NCBI GenBank assembly: GCA_025560025.1
Contig: CP048488.1
Location: 186,001 to 250,000 of the forward strand
DNA length: 64,000 bases
Direction: 5' to 3'
Source of the DNA: Agrobacterium tumefaciens
GTDB lineage: Bacteria > Pseudomonadota > Alphaproteobacteria > Rhizobiales > Rhizobiaceae
Each line of letters starts with the position of its first letter. Within the stretch, counting starts at the first letter, position 1. This document shows, piece after piece, positions 35,965 to 45,429 of this stretch. The position numbers and the translations under genes were made by a program. The notes below the pieces were generated by a model, which was given only the letters and a program-made list of their open reading frames with translations, did not search any database and was not told the DNA's origin.

Positions 35965-37494
35965 TTAATCGATTTTTGTGTTCTCGATACTGAAACCCGA
36001 CTGGAACGTCAGGAACCCAGGCATGTTCGTGAAGCCCGTGACACCTTTCTTGACGGCATAGCTCTGCTCGCGCCACATGAAGTAGACGAGCGGTGACAAC
36101 TCGAGGGCGCGATCGACGAATTCGTCGTAGATCTTTGCACGTTCGGCCTTGTCGACGGTGCTGCGGCCCTTGTCCAGGAGCTCGTTGATCTTGGCATCGT
36201 TGAAGTAAGGCGAGTTGTTGGTTCGGACGAGCTTGTCGCCACCGTAGTAGTAGTTGCTCAGCCAGTCCGCATCGGTGATCTCGCCAAGGCTTCCAAGCAC
36301 GGTGAAGTCGTAGTCCCCATTGTTCGTCTTCGACATCCGGCTCGCCCAGTCCGGGAGGTCAAGCGTGACCTTGATCCCGATCTTCGCCAGTTCGGACTGG
36401 ATCGCGATGGCGGTGTTCTGATGGAAGCTGTACTGCGAAGTCGCGAGCAGCCTCACGGTGAAGCCGTTAGGATACCCCGCCTTGGCTAGCAGCGCCTTTG
36501 CCTTCTCCGGATCATGCTTGAAGTAGTTGGCCTTCGCCTCGGAATACCCCATGTAGCCTTTTGGAATGGCGATGCCCCAGAGCGCCTGGCCCAATCCGTT
36601 GAATGCCGTGTTGATGATCACGCTACGATCGACGGCGTATGAGATCGCCTGACGGACCTCCGGCTTGGAGAACGGTTCGAACTTCGTGTTGAACTGCAAC
36701 CCCATGAACGGACCGGTGTTGCGCAGAAGCTGTGTGCCGGGCCCCTTTTCCAGGTCCGCGGAGTCCTTCGCAGGAACATATTCGATCACGTCGACGTCAC
36801 CGGATTTCAGCGCGTTCACGCGAGTGTTCTCGTCGCCATAGAATACGTAGTGAACTTCGTCGAGATCGGGCTTGCCCTTCTTGTAGTAGCCCGCGAACTT
36901 CTTGACGACGATTTCGCGGCCGCGCGTCCAGTTGACGAATTGGAACGGACCGGCACCGACTGGCGAGGCGGTGGGGTTCGCGGCATTCTTCTGGAGCCAC
37001 GCAGCAGGCACGATCACGGATTCCGGAAGCGCCAGATAATCGACCAGAGCCATGGAGGGGCTGGACAGCGTGAGCTTCACTGTTTTCGCGTCCGGAGTCT
37101 CGATCTTCGAAATGATGGAAAGCTCGTTGCGGAATGCGGCTTTGCCCGCCGGATCGATCATCCGCTCCAGGGACGCTTTCACGTCTGCAGCGGTGACAGG
37201 CGAACCATCGTGGAAAGTCGCCTGTCGGAGATGAAAAGTAAATTCTTTTGCGTCAGGGCTGATGTCGTAGCTCTCGGCGAGTTCCGGCGAAATCTTGCCA
37301 TCGATGCCGTAGTTGACGAGACCGCGATGGATCGCGAGCTTCACAGTTCGTCCAGACGTGCCCGGCTGGATCACTGTATCGAGCGAGGAAGGTTCGCTCG
37401 AAAGGCCGAAGTACAGAGTACCACCAGCGAGGGCTGTCGTCGCAGGGAGGCCAAGAAGGCCAGCCGCGACAGCGAGTTGAATGAGTCTTTTCAT
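35965..37494 (-). CDS. Peptide/opine ABC binding protein (SBP_bac_5)
   Basis: This 509-residue periplasmic receptor is of the oligopeptide/dipeptide family, with a signal peptide ending TTALA and a mature start GGTLYFGLSSEPSSLD. The conserved LAESYDISPDAKEFTFHLR segment (about 70-90) is the family signature. It is the last gene of a leftward operon ATPase-permease-permease-receptor. Mannopinic and agropinic acid are carried by importers in this region of octopine plasmids (moa/aga, as I recall), which makes one of them a reasonable ligand. Confidence 0.87.
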   Translation of the reverse strand: MKRLIQLAVAAGLLGLPATTALAGGTLYFGLSSEPSSLDTVIQPGTSGRTVKLAIHRGLVNYGIDGKISPELAESYDISPDAKEFTFHLRQATFHDGSPVTAADVKASLERMIDPAGKAAFRNELSIISKIETPDAKTVKLTLSSPSMALVDYLALPESVIVPAAWLQKNAANPTASPVGAGPFQFVNWTRGREIVVKKFAGYYKKGKPDLDEVHYVFYGDENTRVNALKSGDVDVIEYVPAKDSADLEKGPGTQLLRNTGPFMGLQFNTKFEPFSKPEVRQAISYAVDRSVIINTAFNGLGQALWGIAIPKGYMGYSEAKANYFKHDPEKAKALLAKAGYPNGFTVRLLATSQYSFHQNTAIAIQSELAKIGIKVTLDLPDWASRMSKTNNGDYDFTVLGSLGEITDADWLSNYYYGGDKLVRTNNSPYFNDAKINELLDKGRSTVDKAERAKIYDEFVDRALELSPLVYFMWREQSYAVKKGVTGFTNMPGFLTFQSGFSIENTKID

Positions 37495-37520
37495 GCTGTT
37501 CCCTTTCCTAGTTAAGATTT

Positions 37521-38348
37521 TTAGTTTTCACGCAATCTCGGGTCGAGATGGTCACGGAGCGCGTCGCCAAGAATGTTGATTGCGAGCACCGTGAAGGCGA
37601 GGCAAGCAGAGGGCCAGACGACATACATGGGGTTCTGGTTGAGGTAACCGCGAGCTGTGCCGATCATCTGTCCCCAGGAAGGCTCGGGTGGAACGATTCC
37701 AAGCCCGAGGAAGCTCAGTCCAGATTCGAGCAGGATCGCGGCAGCGATCGTCAACGTTCCCTGGACGACGAGCGGAGACAGGATATTGGGCAGGATGGCC
37801 TTGAACACGACTCGCAGGTAGCGAGCCCCCATCGCGTGTTCCGCTTCGACGTATTCCTGTCGAATGACCTGAAGCGTGGCGGACTGGGCAACGCGGGCGA
37901 ACTGCGGAATGAAGATGATGCCGATAACCACACTCAGGCTCGCGACTCCGCTCTTCCAGAAGCCAACTGCAAGAAGCGCCAGCAGGATGGCCGGGAAGCT
38001 GAGCATGATGTCAACGGCGCGCATCACGAAGAATGCAAGCGTCGGGCGACTGTACGCCCCAATTATTCCAAGAGCCGTCCCGCCGACGGCAGCAATGATC
38101 GTCGATATCACGGCAACGATGATGGTTGGCCGGATACCGATCAGCAGACGGGAAAGGATGTCGCGACCGAACTCGTCAGTGCCGAGCAGATACTGAACCG
38201 AACTCGGTTGATTGACGGAGTTCTGGTTGATGAGAAGCGGATCATGTGGCGCGACCAAAGGTCCGATCAGCGCTGTAGCCAGGACTGCCGAGACGACCAG
38301 GATGCTGGCGAGGACAAGCGGGCGACGGAAAAGAATGGAGATCTTCAT
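37521..38348 (-). CDS. Peptide-type ABC permease (DppC)
   Basis: This is the second permease of the first peptide-type importer, 275 residues from the ATG at 38348 (MKISILFRRPL); this start overlaps the DppB-like stop by 4 bp and avoids an extra 18-residue leader without sense. It shows the DppC features GTDEFGRDILSRLLIG (periplasmic start) and the inner loop YVEAEHAMGARYLRVVFKAILPNI. The frame is intact. Confidence 0.88.
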   Translation of the reverse strand: MKISILFRRPLVLASILVVSAVLATALIGPLVAPHDPLLINQNSVNQPSSVQYLLGTDEFGRDILSRLLIGIRPTIIVAVISTIIAAVGGTALGIIGAYSRPTLAFFVMRAVDIMLSFPAILLALLAVGFWKSGVASLSVVIGIIFIPQFARVAQSATLQVIRQEYVEAEHAMGARYLRVVFKAILPNILSPLVVQGTLTIAAAILLESGLSFLGLGIVPPEPSWGQMIGTARGYLNQNPMYVVWPSACLAFTVLAINILGDALRDHLDPRLREN

Positions 38349-39316
38349 GCGCGTTTCCGTCGGATGCGTGGGTCGAGCAAGCTGTAGAGGAGGTCGACAC
38401 ACAGGTTGATGAGGATGAAGAGCGCGGCGATCGTTAGGATGCTTCCCTGGACGAGAGGGTAGTTGCGGTTCGAGACTGCGGTCACGAGGAGGGTGCTCAG
38501 TCCCGGCCAGTTGAAGAGAGCCTCGACCAGGACGGTGCCACCCATGAGGTTTCCGAGTTGAAGGCCGACGATGGTGACGATCGGGATGGAGGCGTTGCGC
38601 AGCACGTGCATCCAGATCACCCTGCCTTCACGCATTCCCCTCGCACGTAGCGACCGCACGAAGTCACGCCCGAGTATCTCCAGCATCGAGGACCGGGTCA
38701 TGCGTGCAATCGAGGCGGCAAGGCCGAGCCCGAGTGTCAGAGCTGGCAACGTCAGCTTCTGAAAGTGCAGATAGACGTTGCGGGAAATATCGGTGTATCC
38801 GCTGGCGGGGAGCCAGCCGAGCTTGATGCTGAGTAGGAGGATGAGGAGCGATCCGAGGATGTAGACCGGAACGGAGATGCCGAGTGTCGACAGAGAGGTC
38901 AGCAATCCGTCCAGGAACCGTCCCCGCCGCAGCGCCGCCGCTATGCCGACCGGCACGCCTATCAGGGCGGCGATCAGGATTGCTGCCGAGGCGAGTTCCA
39001 TGGTCTTCGGCAGGCTTGCGGTTACGTAGTCAATCACCGGATAACCGTCGAGCGAGTTTCCAAGGTCCCCGATGGCGGCACCGCTCAGCCACTTGACGTA
39101 CTGCGTCAGAACCGGCTGATCGAGACCTAGCTGGGTTCGCATCGCCGCGATCGTCTCCGGCGATGGATTGCTCTCGGGGCCGAGAAGCAACAGCACGGGA
39201 TCGCCCGGCATGATGTACATGATGGAGAAGACCAGGGTGGCGATGACCCAGAGCTGGATCAGCGCGGTGGCGAGCCTCGACCCCAAGGTGATAACAAGTA
39301 CCGTCAGCGTCTTCAT
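38345..39316 (-). CDS. Peptide-type ABC permease (DppB)
   Basis: This is the first permease, 323 residues, with six spans. It has the DppB signature MPGDPVLLLLGPESNPSPET (about 35-54) and the cytoplasmic loop LGRDFVRSLRARGMREGRVIWMHVLRN. Its ATG overlaps the ATPase stop by 4 bp, so the four genes of this operon are tightly coupled. Confidence 0.88.
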   Translation of the reverse strand: MKTLTVLVITLGSRLATALIQLWVIATLVFSIMYIMPGDPVLLLLGPESNPSPETIAAMRTQLGLDQPVLTQYVKWLSGAAIGDLGNSLDGYPVIDYVTASLPKTMELASAAILIAALIGVPVGIAAALRRGRFLDGLLTSLSTLGISVPVYILGSLLILLLSIKLGWLPASGYTDISRNVYLHFQKLTLPALTLGLGLAASIARMTRSSMLEILGRDFVRSLRARGMREGRVIWMHVLRNASIPIVTIVGLQLGNLMGGTVLVEALFNWPGLSTLLVTAVSNRNYPLVQGSILTIAALFILINLCVDLLYSLLDPRIRRKRA

Positions 39317-41022
39317 CGATGCGCCTCCAGAGCGGTCGAACGCTCGCCAACCTTGGGCACAGCGCTCAGAAGTGTACGGGTGTAGCCAGCCTTGGGATTG
39401 TCGAAGACATCGGCGGCGGAACCCGTTTCGACGATTTTGCCCTTCTGCATCACGGCGATGGTGTCGCTGACATGGCGAACGACGGACATGTCGTGTGAAA
39501 TGAAGAGGTATGTGAGTTCGAACTCGTCCTGGAGATCCTGCAGAAGGTTGAGGACCTGGGCCTGAACCGAAACGTCGAGTGCCGATACCGCCTCATCGCA
39601 GATCAAAAGCTTTGGATTGAGGGCGAGGGCGCGCGCCACCACGATCCGCTGTCGCTGACCCCCGGAGAATTCATGGGGATAGCGTGTCATGGCATCGCGT
39701 GGGAGACCGACGGCGTCGAGCAGTTTCGCCACCCTGGCCTCGCGATCGCGGCCATTATAGTGGATGTCGATGGGGGCAGCTACAAGATCGTTGACCGTCT
39801 GCCTTGGATTGAGAGATCCGTAGGGATTCTGGAATACGAGCGCGAAGTCTCGTCTGGCGATGCGCAATTCCTCTGGATTCAGGGCAGCAAGGTCTGTCCC
39901 TAGAAGTTCGATGGCGCCGCTATCCGGTTTCATCAACCGCATGACGAGACGGGATAAGGTCGACTTCCCACATCCGGATTCACCGACGAGCCCGACTGTC
40001 GTGCGCGCCGGGATCTCGAGGCTGACGTCGTCGACGGCACGAAACGCATGCGGAGTCGAGAACGCGCTTTCCCGCGTCCAGAATGTCTTCGTCAGGTTCC
40101 GGATGGTGAGGAGGATCTCTGCTTTCGGCGATGGTGCAACCTGCGCCTTCAGAGCCCGCGGTTCATTGACGATGCTTGCGATCGCGCCGGTCGCGTCTCG
40201 TCCGATCACGGGAAGGCGGGTTTTCGCCTGCGAGACGGACGGCATCGAAGATATGAGAGCCTTAGCATAGGCACTCTTTGGCCACGCGAAGAGGTCGGCA
40301 GTCGACGCTTCCTCCATAAGGTCGCCCCGATAGATGACTGCGACGCGGTCGGCGACCTCGTAGATTACGCCCAGATCGTGAGTGATCAGCATGATGGCCG
40401 CGCCGATCTCCTGATTGAGGCTGCGCAGTAACCCGAGGACCTGCTTCTGAACGGTCACATCGAGTGCGGTGGTGGGCTCGTCCGCGATAATGACATCGGG
40501 CTTGCAGGCTACCGCCATCGCGATCATCACACGCTGACATTGTCCGCCGGAAAGTTCGTGAGGATATGAGCGCATGCAGCGGGCCGGATCCGCGATCCCA
40601 ACCCTTTCAAGAAGACTGCGAGCCCGTTCCATTGCCTGCCCGCGGGTGATGGCTTCATGAAGGCGGATCGCCTCCACGATCTGATCACCGCAAGTGAACA
40701 CCGGATCGAGCGACGCCATCGGATCCTGGAAGATCATTGATATGCGCCGTCCGCGGAGCTTCCGCAGCGTGGCCTGACGCGCTTTCAGCAAGTCCTCGCC
40801 ATCAAACTGCACGCTTCCGCTCGTCACGACCGCGTTGCGCGGAAGCAATCCCATGGCGGCGAGAGACAGAACCGTCTTTCCGCTGCCGCTCTCGCCGACC
40901 AGCCCCAGGATCTCGCCTGAAACCAGCGAGAGCGAGACGTTGTTGACCACGGCCCGCAAGCCGCTGTCGCCCTTGAAGGCAACTGAAAGATTATCAACCC
41001 GAAGAATTTCCCTACCCGGCAT
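39313..41022 (-). CDS. Fused peptide-type ABC ATPase (DppD-DppF)
   Basis: These 569 residues hold two ATPase domains. The first (about 1-270) has Walker [15 protein letters not shown], signature [14 protein letters not shown] and [13 protein letters not shown]; the second (about 290-560) has [28 protein letters not shown] and [13 protein letters not shown]. Fusions of this kind energise dipeptide-type importers. It is the first gene of the leftward operon and is divergent from the SDR-oxidase-hydantoinase operon, with 273 bp between. Confidence 0.9.
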   Translation of the reverse strand: MPGREILRVDNLSVAFKGDSGLRAVVNNVSLSLVSGEILGLVGESGSGKTVLSLAAMGLLPRNAVVTSGSVQFDGEDLLKARQATLRKLRGRRISMIFQDPMASLDPVFTCGDQIVEAIRLHEAITRGQAMERARSLLERVGIADPARCMRSYPHELSGGQCQRVMIAMAVACKPDVIIADEPTTALDVTVQKQVLGLLRSLNQEIGAAIMLITHDLGVIYEVADRVAVIYRGDLMEEASTADLFAWPKSAYAKALISSMPSVSQAKTRLPVIGRDATGAIASIVNEPRALKAQVAPSPKAEILLTIRNLTKTFWTRESAFSTPHAFRAVDDVSLEIPARTTVGLVGESGCGKSTLSRLVMRLMKPDSGAIELLGTDLAALNPEELRIARRDFALVFQNPYGSLNPRQTVNDLVAAPIDIHYNGRDREARVAKLLDAVGLPRDAMTRYPHEFSGGQRQRIVVARALALNPKLLICDEAVSALDVSVQAQVLNLLQDLQDEFELTYLFISHDMSVVRHVSDTIAVMQKGKIVETGSAADVFDNPKAGYTRTLLSAVPKVGERSTALEAHR

Positions 41023-41295
41023 ACGTCATCCGATCTGCGATAGGCTCTCCGGTGCCGGAGAGTTCGTTCCCATTGTTATAGGGTGCTTTTTGCACTTATC
41101 AGTCGCGATTAAGGCATAAATCGCCAAACATCGTCAAGTGATCGTCCACATATCTGACAGAAACTTTTCATTTGTGGAGTTTTCTGACGTTTTTCTGTAA
41201 ATTTCTATCAGACGCCGCTTGTCATAAATCCAAAGCGCGCTTACCGTCGCAGCGAAACACACGAGTAATCAGTGGTCGTGGCCGGAGGATCAGCA
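41023..41295. promoter_or_regulatory. Divergent promoter, importer and SDR-oxidase operon
   Basis: These 273 bp hold the promoters of two divergent opine operons. The AT-rich centre (about 41080-41210) contains TGACGTTTTTCTG at 41185-41197. Very similar 13-mers occur twice at 48957-48969 and 49018-49030, in front of the ridA-deoR genes and the second importer. This is the best candidate for a shared operator. Confidence 0.5.
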
Positions 41296-42006
41296 ATGCA
41301 ACCAATCAATTCCCGTGTCGTAATGATCTCAGGAGCAGCGCGTGGCATCGGTCTAGCCATTGCCCGTGAGTTAGCGGAGCACGGATTCCGCCTCAGTCTT
41401 GGCGCACGCGACATCAAGATGCTGGAAGCTCATTTCGGCCTCCAGAGCGATCAGGTGCATTACGCTCACTACGATGCCTATGATCCAGCGTCCGCGGAAT
41501 CCTGGGTTTCCTCCGCCGTTGACAGGTTTGGAAGGATCGATGCGCTCGTGAACAATGCCGGACTCGGCGAGCAAGTCTCCCTCATGGACGACAACGACGA
41601 GGCGCTCGACAGGCTGTGGGCAGTCAATGTCAAAGGCCCCCTCCGGATGACGCGCTTGTGCATGCCGCATCTGGAAGCCTCCTTATCAGGCCGCATCGTC
41701 AATCTCGCGTCGATGTCAGGCAAGCGGGTTCGAAATTCCTTCGTCGGATACAACATGACGAAGTTCGCGGTGATGGGCCTGACCCACACGACACGTCATG
41801 TAGCTTGGGAAAAGGGTGTGCGCGCCACTGCGATATGTCCGAGCTTCGTTCGCACCGAGATGAGTTCCTACACGAATAAGGTCAGCCCGGACGACATGAT
41901 CGAGCCCGACACGCTGGCATCACTCGTCCGGACCGCGATTGAGCTTCCAAACAATGCTGCAATGGCTGAGATGCTGGTGAACTGCCGGCTCGAAGACACA
42001 CTTTGA
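41296..42006 (+). CDS. SDR oxidoreductase related to Mas1/MocC
   Basis: This 236-residue SDR starts at an ATG preceded by GGAGG. It resembles the reductase half of the T-DNA Mas1 throughout: SGAARGIGLAIARELAEHGF against [20 protein letters not shown], and VGYNMTKFAVMGLTHTTRHV against [20 protein letters not shown]. The catalytic serine (ASMSG) and YNMTK are intact. It is thus the likely bacterial mannityl-opine oxidoreductase (MocC type), oxidising mannopine or mannopinic acid to the deoxyfructosyl form. It heads an operon with the FAD oxidase and the hydantoinase-like subunits and is not in the moc block. Confidence 0.83.
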   Translation: MQPINSRVVMISGAARGIGLAIARELAEHGFRLSLGARDIKMLEAHFGLQSDQVHYAHYDAYDPASAESWVSSAVDRFGRIDALVNNAGLGEQVSLMDDNDEALDRLWAVNVKGPLRMTRLCMPHLEASLSGRIVNLASMSGKRVRNSFVGYNMTKFAVMGLTHTTRHVAWEKGVRATAICPSFVRTEMSSYTNKVSPDDMIEPDTLASLVRTAIELPNNAAMAEMLVNCRLEDTL

Positions 42007-42024
42007 AAGGCCGGTATTCAAACC

Positions 42025-43338
42025 ATGTCACGTATTATACCAGACGCTGTTCCTTCAGCGCAAACATTGCCAGCGAAGGTTGATGTCGTCGTCATTGGCG
42101 GCGGTATCATTGGTGTTTCAACTGCGCTGGAACTTGCCGAGCGGGGCGTGTCCGTTGCGCTCTGTGAAAAAGGTCTCATCGCAGGCGAACAATCCGGCAG
42201 GAACTGGGGCTGGGTACGCCAGATGGGCCGCGATGCGTCTGAAATTCCGCTCGCGATCGAAAGTCTTTCGCTCTGGAAGGGACTAAACGCCCGTATCGGG
42301 GACGAGACGGGTTTTACACAGACAGGGATCGCCTACCTGTGCCGCAATGTGCGCCAAGAGGCCGAATACGAGGCATGGCTCGAGCATGCGCGTGCGTATG
42401 GGCTGGACTCGCGCTTGCTCCGAAAAGAGGAGTTGAGGCAGCACCTTCCGGGCATGAGTGATGGCTTCACTGCCGCGCTACACACATCGACAGACGGGCG
42501 CGCCGAGCCTTTCAAGGCCGCACCAGCGATCGCTCGCGGCGCAATCCGTGCTGGAGCCCACATCATTACAGGCTGTGCGGTCCGATCGATAGAGCGCTCT
42601 GGGGGTGCTGTAAGCGGTGTCGTTACCGAGCGGGGGCGCATAGCCTGTTCTTCCGTCGTCCTGGCGGGGGGCGCATGGTCGAGACTGTTCAGCGGTAACC
42701 TGGGTGTCGACTTCCCCCAGTTGAAGATCCTCGCGACAGTCGCGCGCGCAACCTCGGTCGACGGCGTACCGGACATGCCCGTCGGCGCTGACAACTTCTC
42801 GTTCCGCCGCCGGCACGACGGAAGCTTCTCGATCGCGATGCGCAACGCAAACATCGCTCCCATCGTCCCTGACAGTTTCCGTCTCTTTTCCGACTTCATG
42901 CCGACACTGATCAAGGGATGGGGTGAATTGAAACTGCGCGTCGGCAGCAGGTTCATCGACGAATGGCGAACGCCACGATACTGGGCGGCCGACGAGATTT
43001 CACCCTTCGAACAGGTGCGAATTCTCGATCCGATGCCGTTCGAGCGGTTCAACAGGGAAGGGTTCGCACATCTCGTAAAGGCGTTTCCGGCCTTCGCAGA
43101 CAGCCGCATCACGCAGAGCTGGGCTGGCCTCATCGACGTCACCCCCGATGCCATACCTGTCATAGGTCCGGCTGGCGGCATCCCTGGCTTCTTTATCGCC
43201 AGTGGTTTCTCCGGACACGGGTTCGGCATCGGACCAGGATCAGGGAAGCTGATGGCCGATCTCGTGACCGGGGCGAAGGCCTGTGTCGATCCCGCTCCAT
43301 TCCGCTTCGATCGTTTCAAGAAGACCAAGGCAGCCTGA
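42025..43338 (+). CDS. agaE: FAD-dependent amine oxidase/deaminase (AgaE-like)
   Basis: This 437-residue flavoprotein belongs to the D-amino acid oxidase (DAO) family. The FAD site VVIGGGIIGVSTALELAERG begins at residue 22. The QSGRNWGWVRQMGRD and C-terminal PVIGPAGGIPGFFIASGFSGHG segments are typical of the family. In octopine plasmids AgaE, an amino acid deaminase-like protein, splits mannopinic acid, and the operon context here (agaF/agaG-like genes downstream) supports the same role: oxidation at the C-N bond to an imine that hydrolyses to sugar and glutamate. The symbol rests on context and memory. Confidence 0.78.
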   Translation: MSRIIPDAVPSAQTLPAKVDVVVIGGGIIGVSTALELAERGVSVALCEKGLIAGEQSGRNWGWVRQMGRDASEIPLAIESLSLWKGLNARIGDETGFTQTGIAYLCRNVRQEAEYEAWLEHARAYGLDSRLLRKEELRQHLPGMSDGFTAALHTSTDGRAEPFKAAPAIARGAIRAGAHIITGCAVRSIERSGGAVSGVVTERGRIACSSVVLAGGAWSRLFSGNLGVDFPQLKILATVARATSVDGVPDMPVGADNFSFRRRHDGSFSIAMRNANIAPIVPDSFRLFSDFMPTLIKGWGELKLRVGSRFIDEWRTPRYWAADEISPFEQVRILDPMPFERFNREGFAHLVKAFPAFADSRITQSWAGLIDVTPDAIPVIGPAGGIPGFFIASGFSGHGFGIGPGSGKLMADLVTGAKACVDPAPFRFDRFKKTKAA

Positions 43339-43374
43339 TACGCTTGCTGGACCTTGGCCAAAGAGGGTGAAACC

Positions 43375-45429
43375 ATGGCATTGAGAATTGGTGTTGATTC
43401 CGGCGGTACGTTCACGGACGTATGCCTGTTCGACGACGAAACTGGAAAGCTCAACATCTGGAAGGTCCCGTCGACACCGGATGACCCATCACGTGGGATT
43501 TCCAACGGCGTTTCCGAGGGACTTTCTACCGTTGGCAGCACGGCGTCGCAGGTGGCCTTCCTTGGCCATGGCACGACTGTGGCCACCAACGCGCTCATCG
43601 AGCTGAAAGGCGTGCCGACCGGGCTCATCACCACGGACGGCTTCCGCGACCTTCTCGAGATCGGGCGTCAGAAGCGGCCGAGTCTCTATGACATGCACGC
43701 GGAAAAGCCAGAGGTTCTCGTCAGCCGAGATCGGCGGCAGGAAGTGCCGGAACGCCTCACGTGCGAGGGTGCGGTCGATCTCTCCCTGGACGAGGACAAG
43801 CTGCGAGCAGCCGTGCGGAAGCTCTCGGAGGAGGATGTCAAGGCTGTCGCGGTCTGCTTCCTCTACGGCTTCCTGAACAGCGTGAACGAGCAGAGGGTCG
43901 TCGAGATCCTGCGTGAAGAGATGCCGGACGTGTTCGTCAGCGTCTCGCATCAGGTCGCGCCTGAGTTTCGTGAGTACGAGCGTCTCTCCACGACCGTGGT
44001 AAATGCGTATCTCGGTCCCGTAATGCAACGCTACATCGAACGCCTGAAACAGCGCCTTGCGGATCTCGGCGTGACGATCACTCCGCAACTGACCCAGTCG
44101 AACGGTGGTGTCATCGGTTTCGACACCGCTGCCCGCCTACCAGTACGCACGGTACTGTCTGGACCGAGCACGGGGGTCGTCGCAGCGCAGGCGGTTGGCC
44201 GCATGGCCGGATTCGAAAACATCATCACGTTCGATGTCGGCGGCACCTCCAGCGACGTTGCGCTGATGCAGGGTGGCGTATGCAAACTGACGGGCGAGGC
44301 CAACGTTCATGGCTACCCGATCAAGGCTCCGATGCTGGACATTCACACAGTGGGCGCCGGCGGTGGATCCATCGCGTTCGTCGACAGCGGAGGACTGCTG
44401 AAAGTCGGTCCTCGCTCCGCTGGGGCTGATCCCGGTCCTGCCTGCTACGGTCGCGGCAACACCGAAGCAACGGTCACGGATGCGAACATCGTGTTGCATA
44501 CGCTCAATCCCATTGAGATCCTTGGCGGCCGCATGAAGGTTCGGCGAGACCTCGCCGTCGATGCCGTCCAGCGCCTTGCTGACAAGCTCGGTCTCGGTCT
44601 CATGGAGACGGCACAAGGGATCATCTCGGTGCTAACGGCCAACATGGCCAAGGCCATACGCCTCATCAGCGTCCAGCGTGGCCACGACCCCCGAGACTAC
44701 GCCCTGATGGCGTTTGGCGGCGCAGGCCCGCTCCACGCGGCGCGGCTTGCGAAAGAGCTGGACATGAGCCGCATCATCGTGCCGCTGACGCCCGGCACCC
44801 TGTGCGCGCTCGGCCTTCTCCTGACCGACCTCCGTTCCGATTTCGCCATTTCGCGGCTCATGAAGGTTGATCAGGACGCGGTGGAGCCGATCATCAGTGG
44901 GTTCGAGACGCTCGAGGGCCAAGCTGAATCCTGGTTTGCCCAGGAAGGAATCGAAGCCGATCGTCGCGTCGTCAACCGCACTGCGGACATGCGGTACGTC
45001 GGTCAGAACTATGAGTTGCAGGTCAACGTTCCGGCCGGACAAGTCGATGAAAACACGCTGCAGGCCATGGTGAAGGGCTTCGAGAGCGCTCATCAGCAAC
45101 GGTTCGGCTTCATTGCCGAAGGCGAACAGATCCAGATTGTGACGCTGCGGCTGGAAGCGGCAGGCTTGGTCAACAAGGCCGAGTTCGCTCCGACGGAAAG
45201 CGAAGGTCCGGATTGCCAGCCGGCCATCATCGGAAAGCGCGACGTGTACATGGACGAGGTCAAAGATTTCGTCGCCTGCTCGGTCTATGCACGGTACAGG
45301 CTGAAAGCGGGAAACCGCATCGAGGGCCCTGCGATCGTTGAGCAGATGGATACGACGACAGTGGTCCTCCCGAACATGCAGGCGACCGTAGACCCTTATC
45401 TCAACCTTATTTTGGAGACGCGGGCATGA
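43375..45429 (+). CDS. agaF: Hydantoinase/oxoprolinase subunit A (AgaF-like)
   Basis: This is the ATP-dependent subunit of a hydantoinase/5-oxoprolinase, 684 residues from the ATG at 43375. The N-terminal LRIGVDSGGTFTDVCLFD is the acetate-kinase-like phosphate loop; the second phosphate motif is FDVGGTSSDVALMQGG near residue 285, and MAFGGAGPLHAARLAKEL follows near 440. Agropinic acid is a lactam of mannopinic acid with a pyroglutamate-type ring, and AgaF/AgaG of octopine plasmids are believed to open it; this gene matches in type and order. It overlaps the B subunit by 4 bp. Confidence 0.82.
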   Translation: MALRIGVDSGGTFTDVCLFDDETGKLNIWKVPSTPDDPSRGISNGVSEGLSTVGSTASQVAFLGHGTTVATNALIELKGVPTGLITTDGFRDLLEIGRQKRPSLYDMHAEKPEVLVSRDRRQEVPERLTCEGAVDLSLDEDKLRAAVRKLSEEDVKAVAVCFLYGFLNSVNEQRVVEILREEMPDVFVSVSHQVAPEFREYERLSTTVVNAYLGPVMQRYIERLKQRLADLGVTITPQLTQSNGGVIGFDTAARLPVRTVLSGPSTGVVAAQAVGRMAGFENIITFDVGGTSSDVALMQGGVCKLTGEANVHGYPIKAPMLDIHTVGAGGGSIAFVDSGGLLKVGPRSAGADPGPACYGRGNTEATVTDANIVLHTLNPIEILGGRMKVRRDLAVDAVQRLADKLGLGLMETAQGIISVLTANMAKAIRLISVQRGHDPRDYALMAFGGAGPLHAARLAKELDMSRIIVPLTPGTLCALGLLLTDLRSDFAISRLMKVDQDAVEPIISGFETLEGQAESWFAQEGIEADRRVVNRTADMRYVGQNYELQVNVPAGQVDENTLQAMVKGFESAHQQRFGFIAEGEQIQIVTLRLEAAGLVNKAEFAPTESEGPDCQPAIIGKRDVYMDEVKDFVACSVYARYRLKAGNRIEGPAIVEQMDTTTVVLPNMQATVDPYLNLILETRA

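Noticed and set aside
42333..43634. 433-codon open frame on the minus strand
   Set aside because: It is antisense to the FAD oxidase and hydantoinase genes, which have clear motifs; the translation is low in family features.
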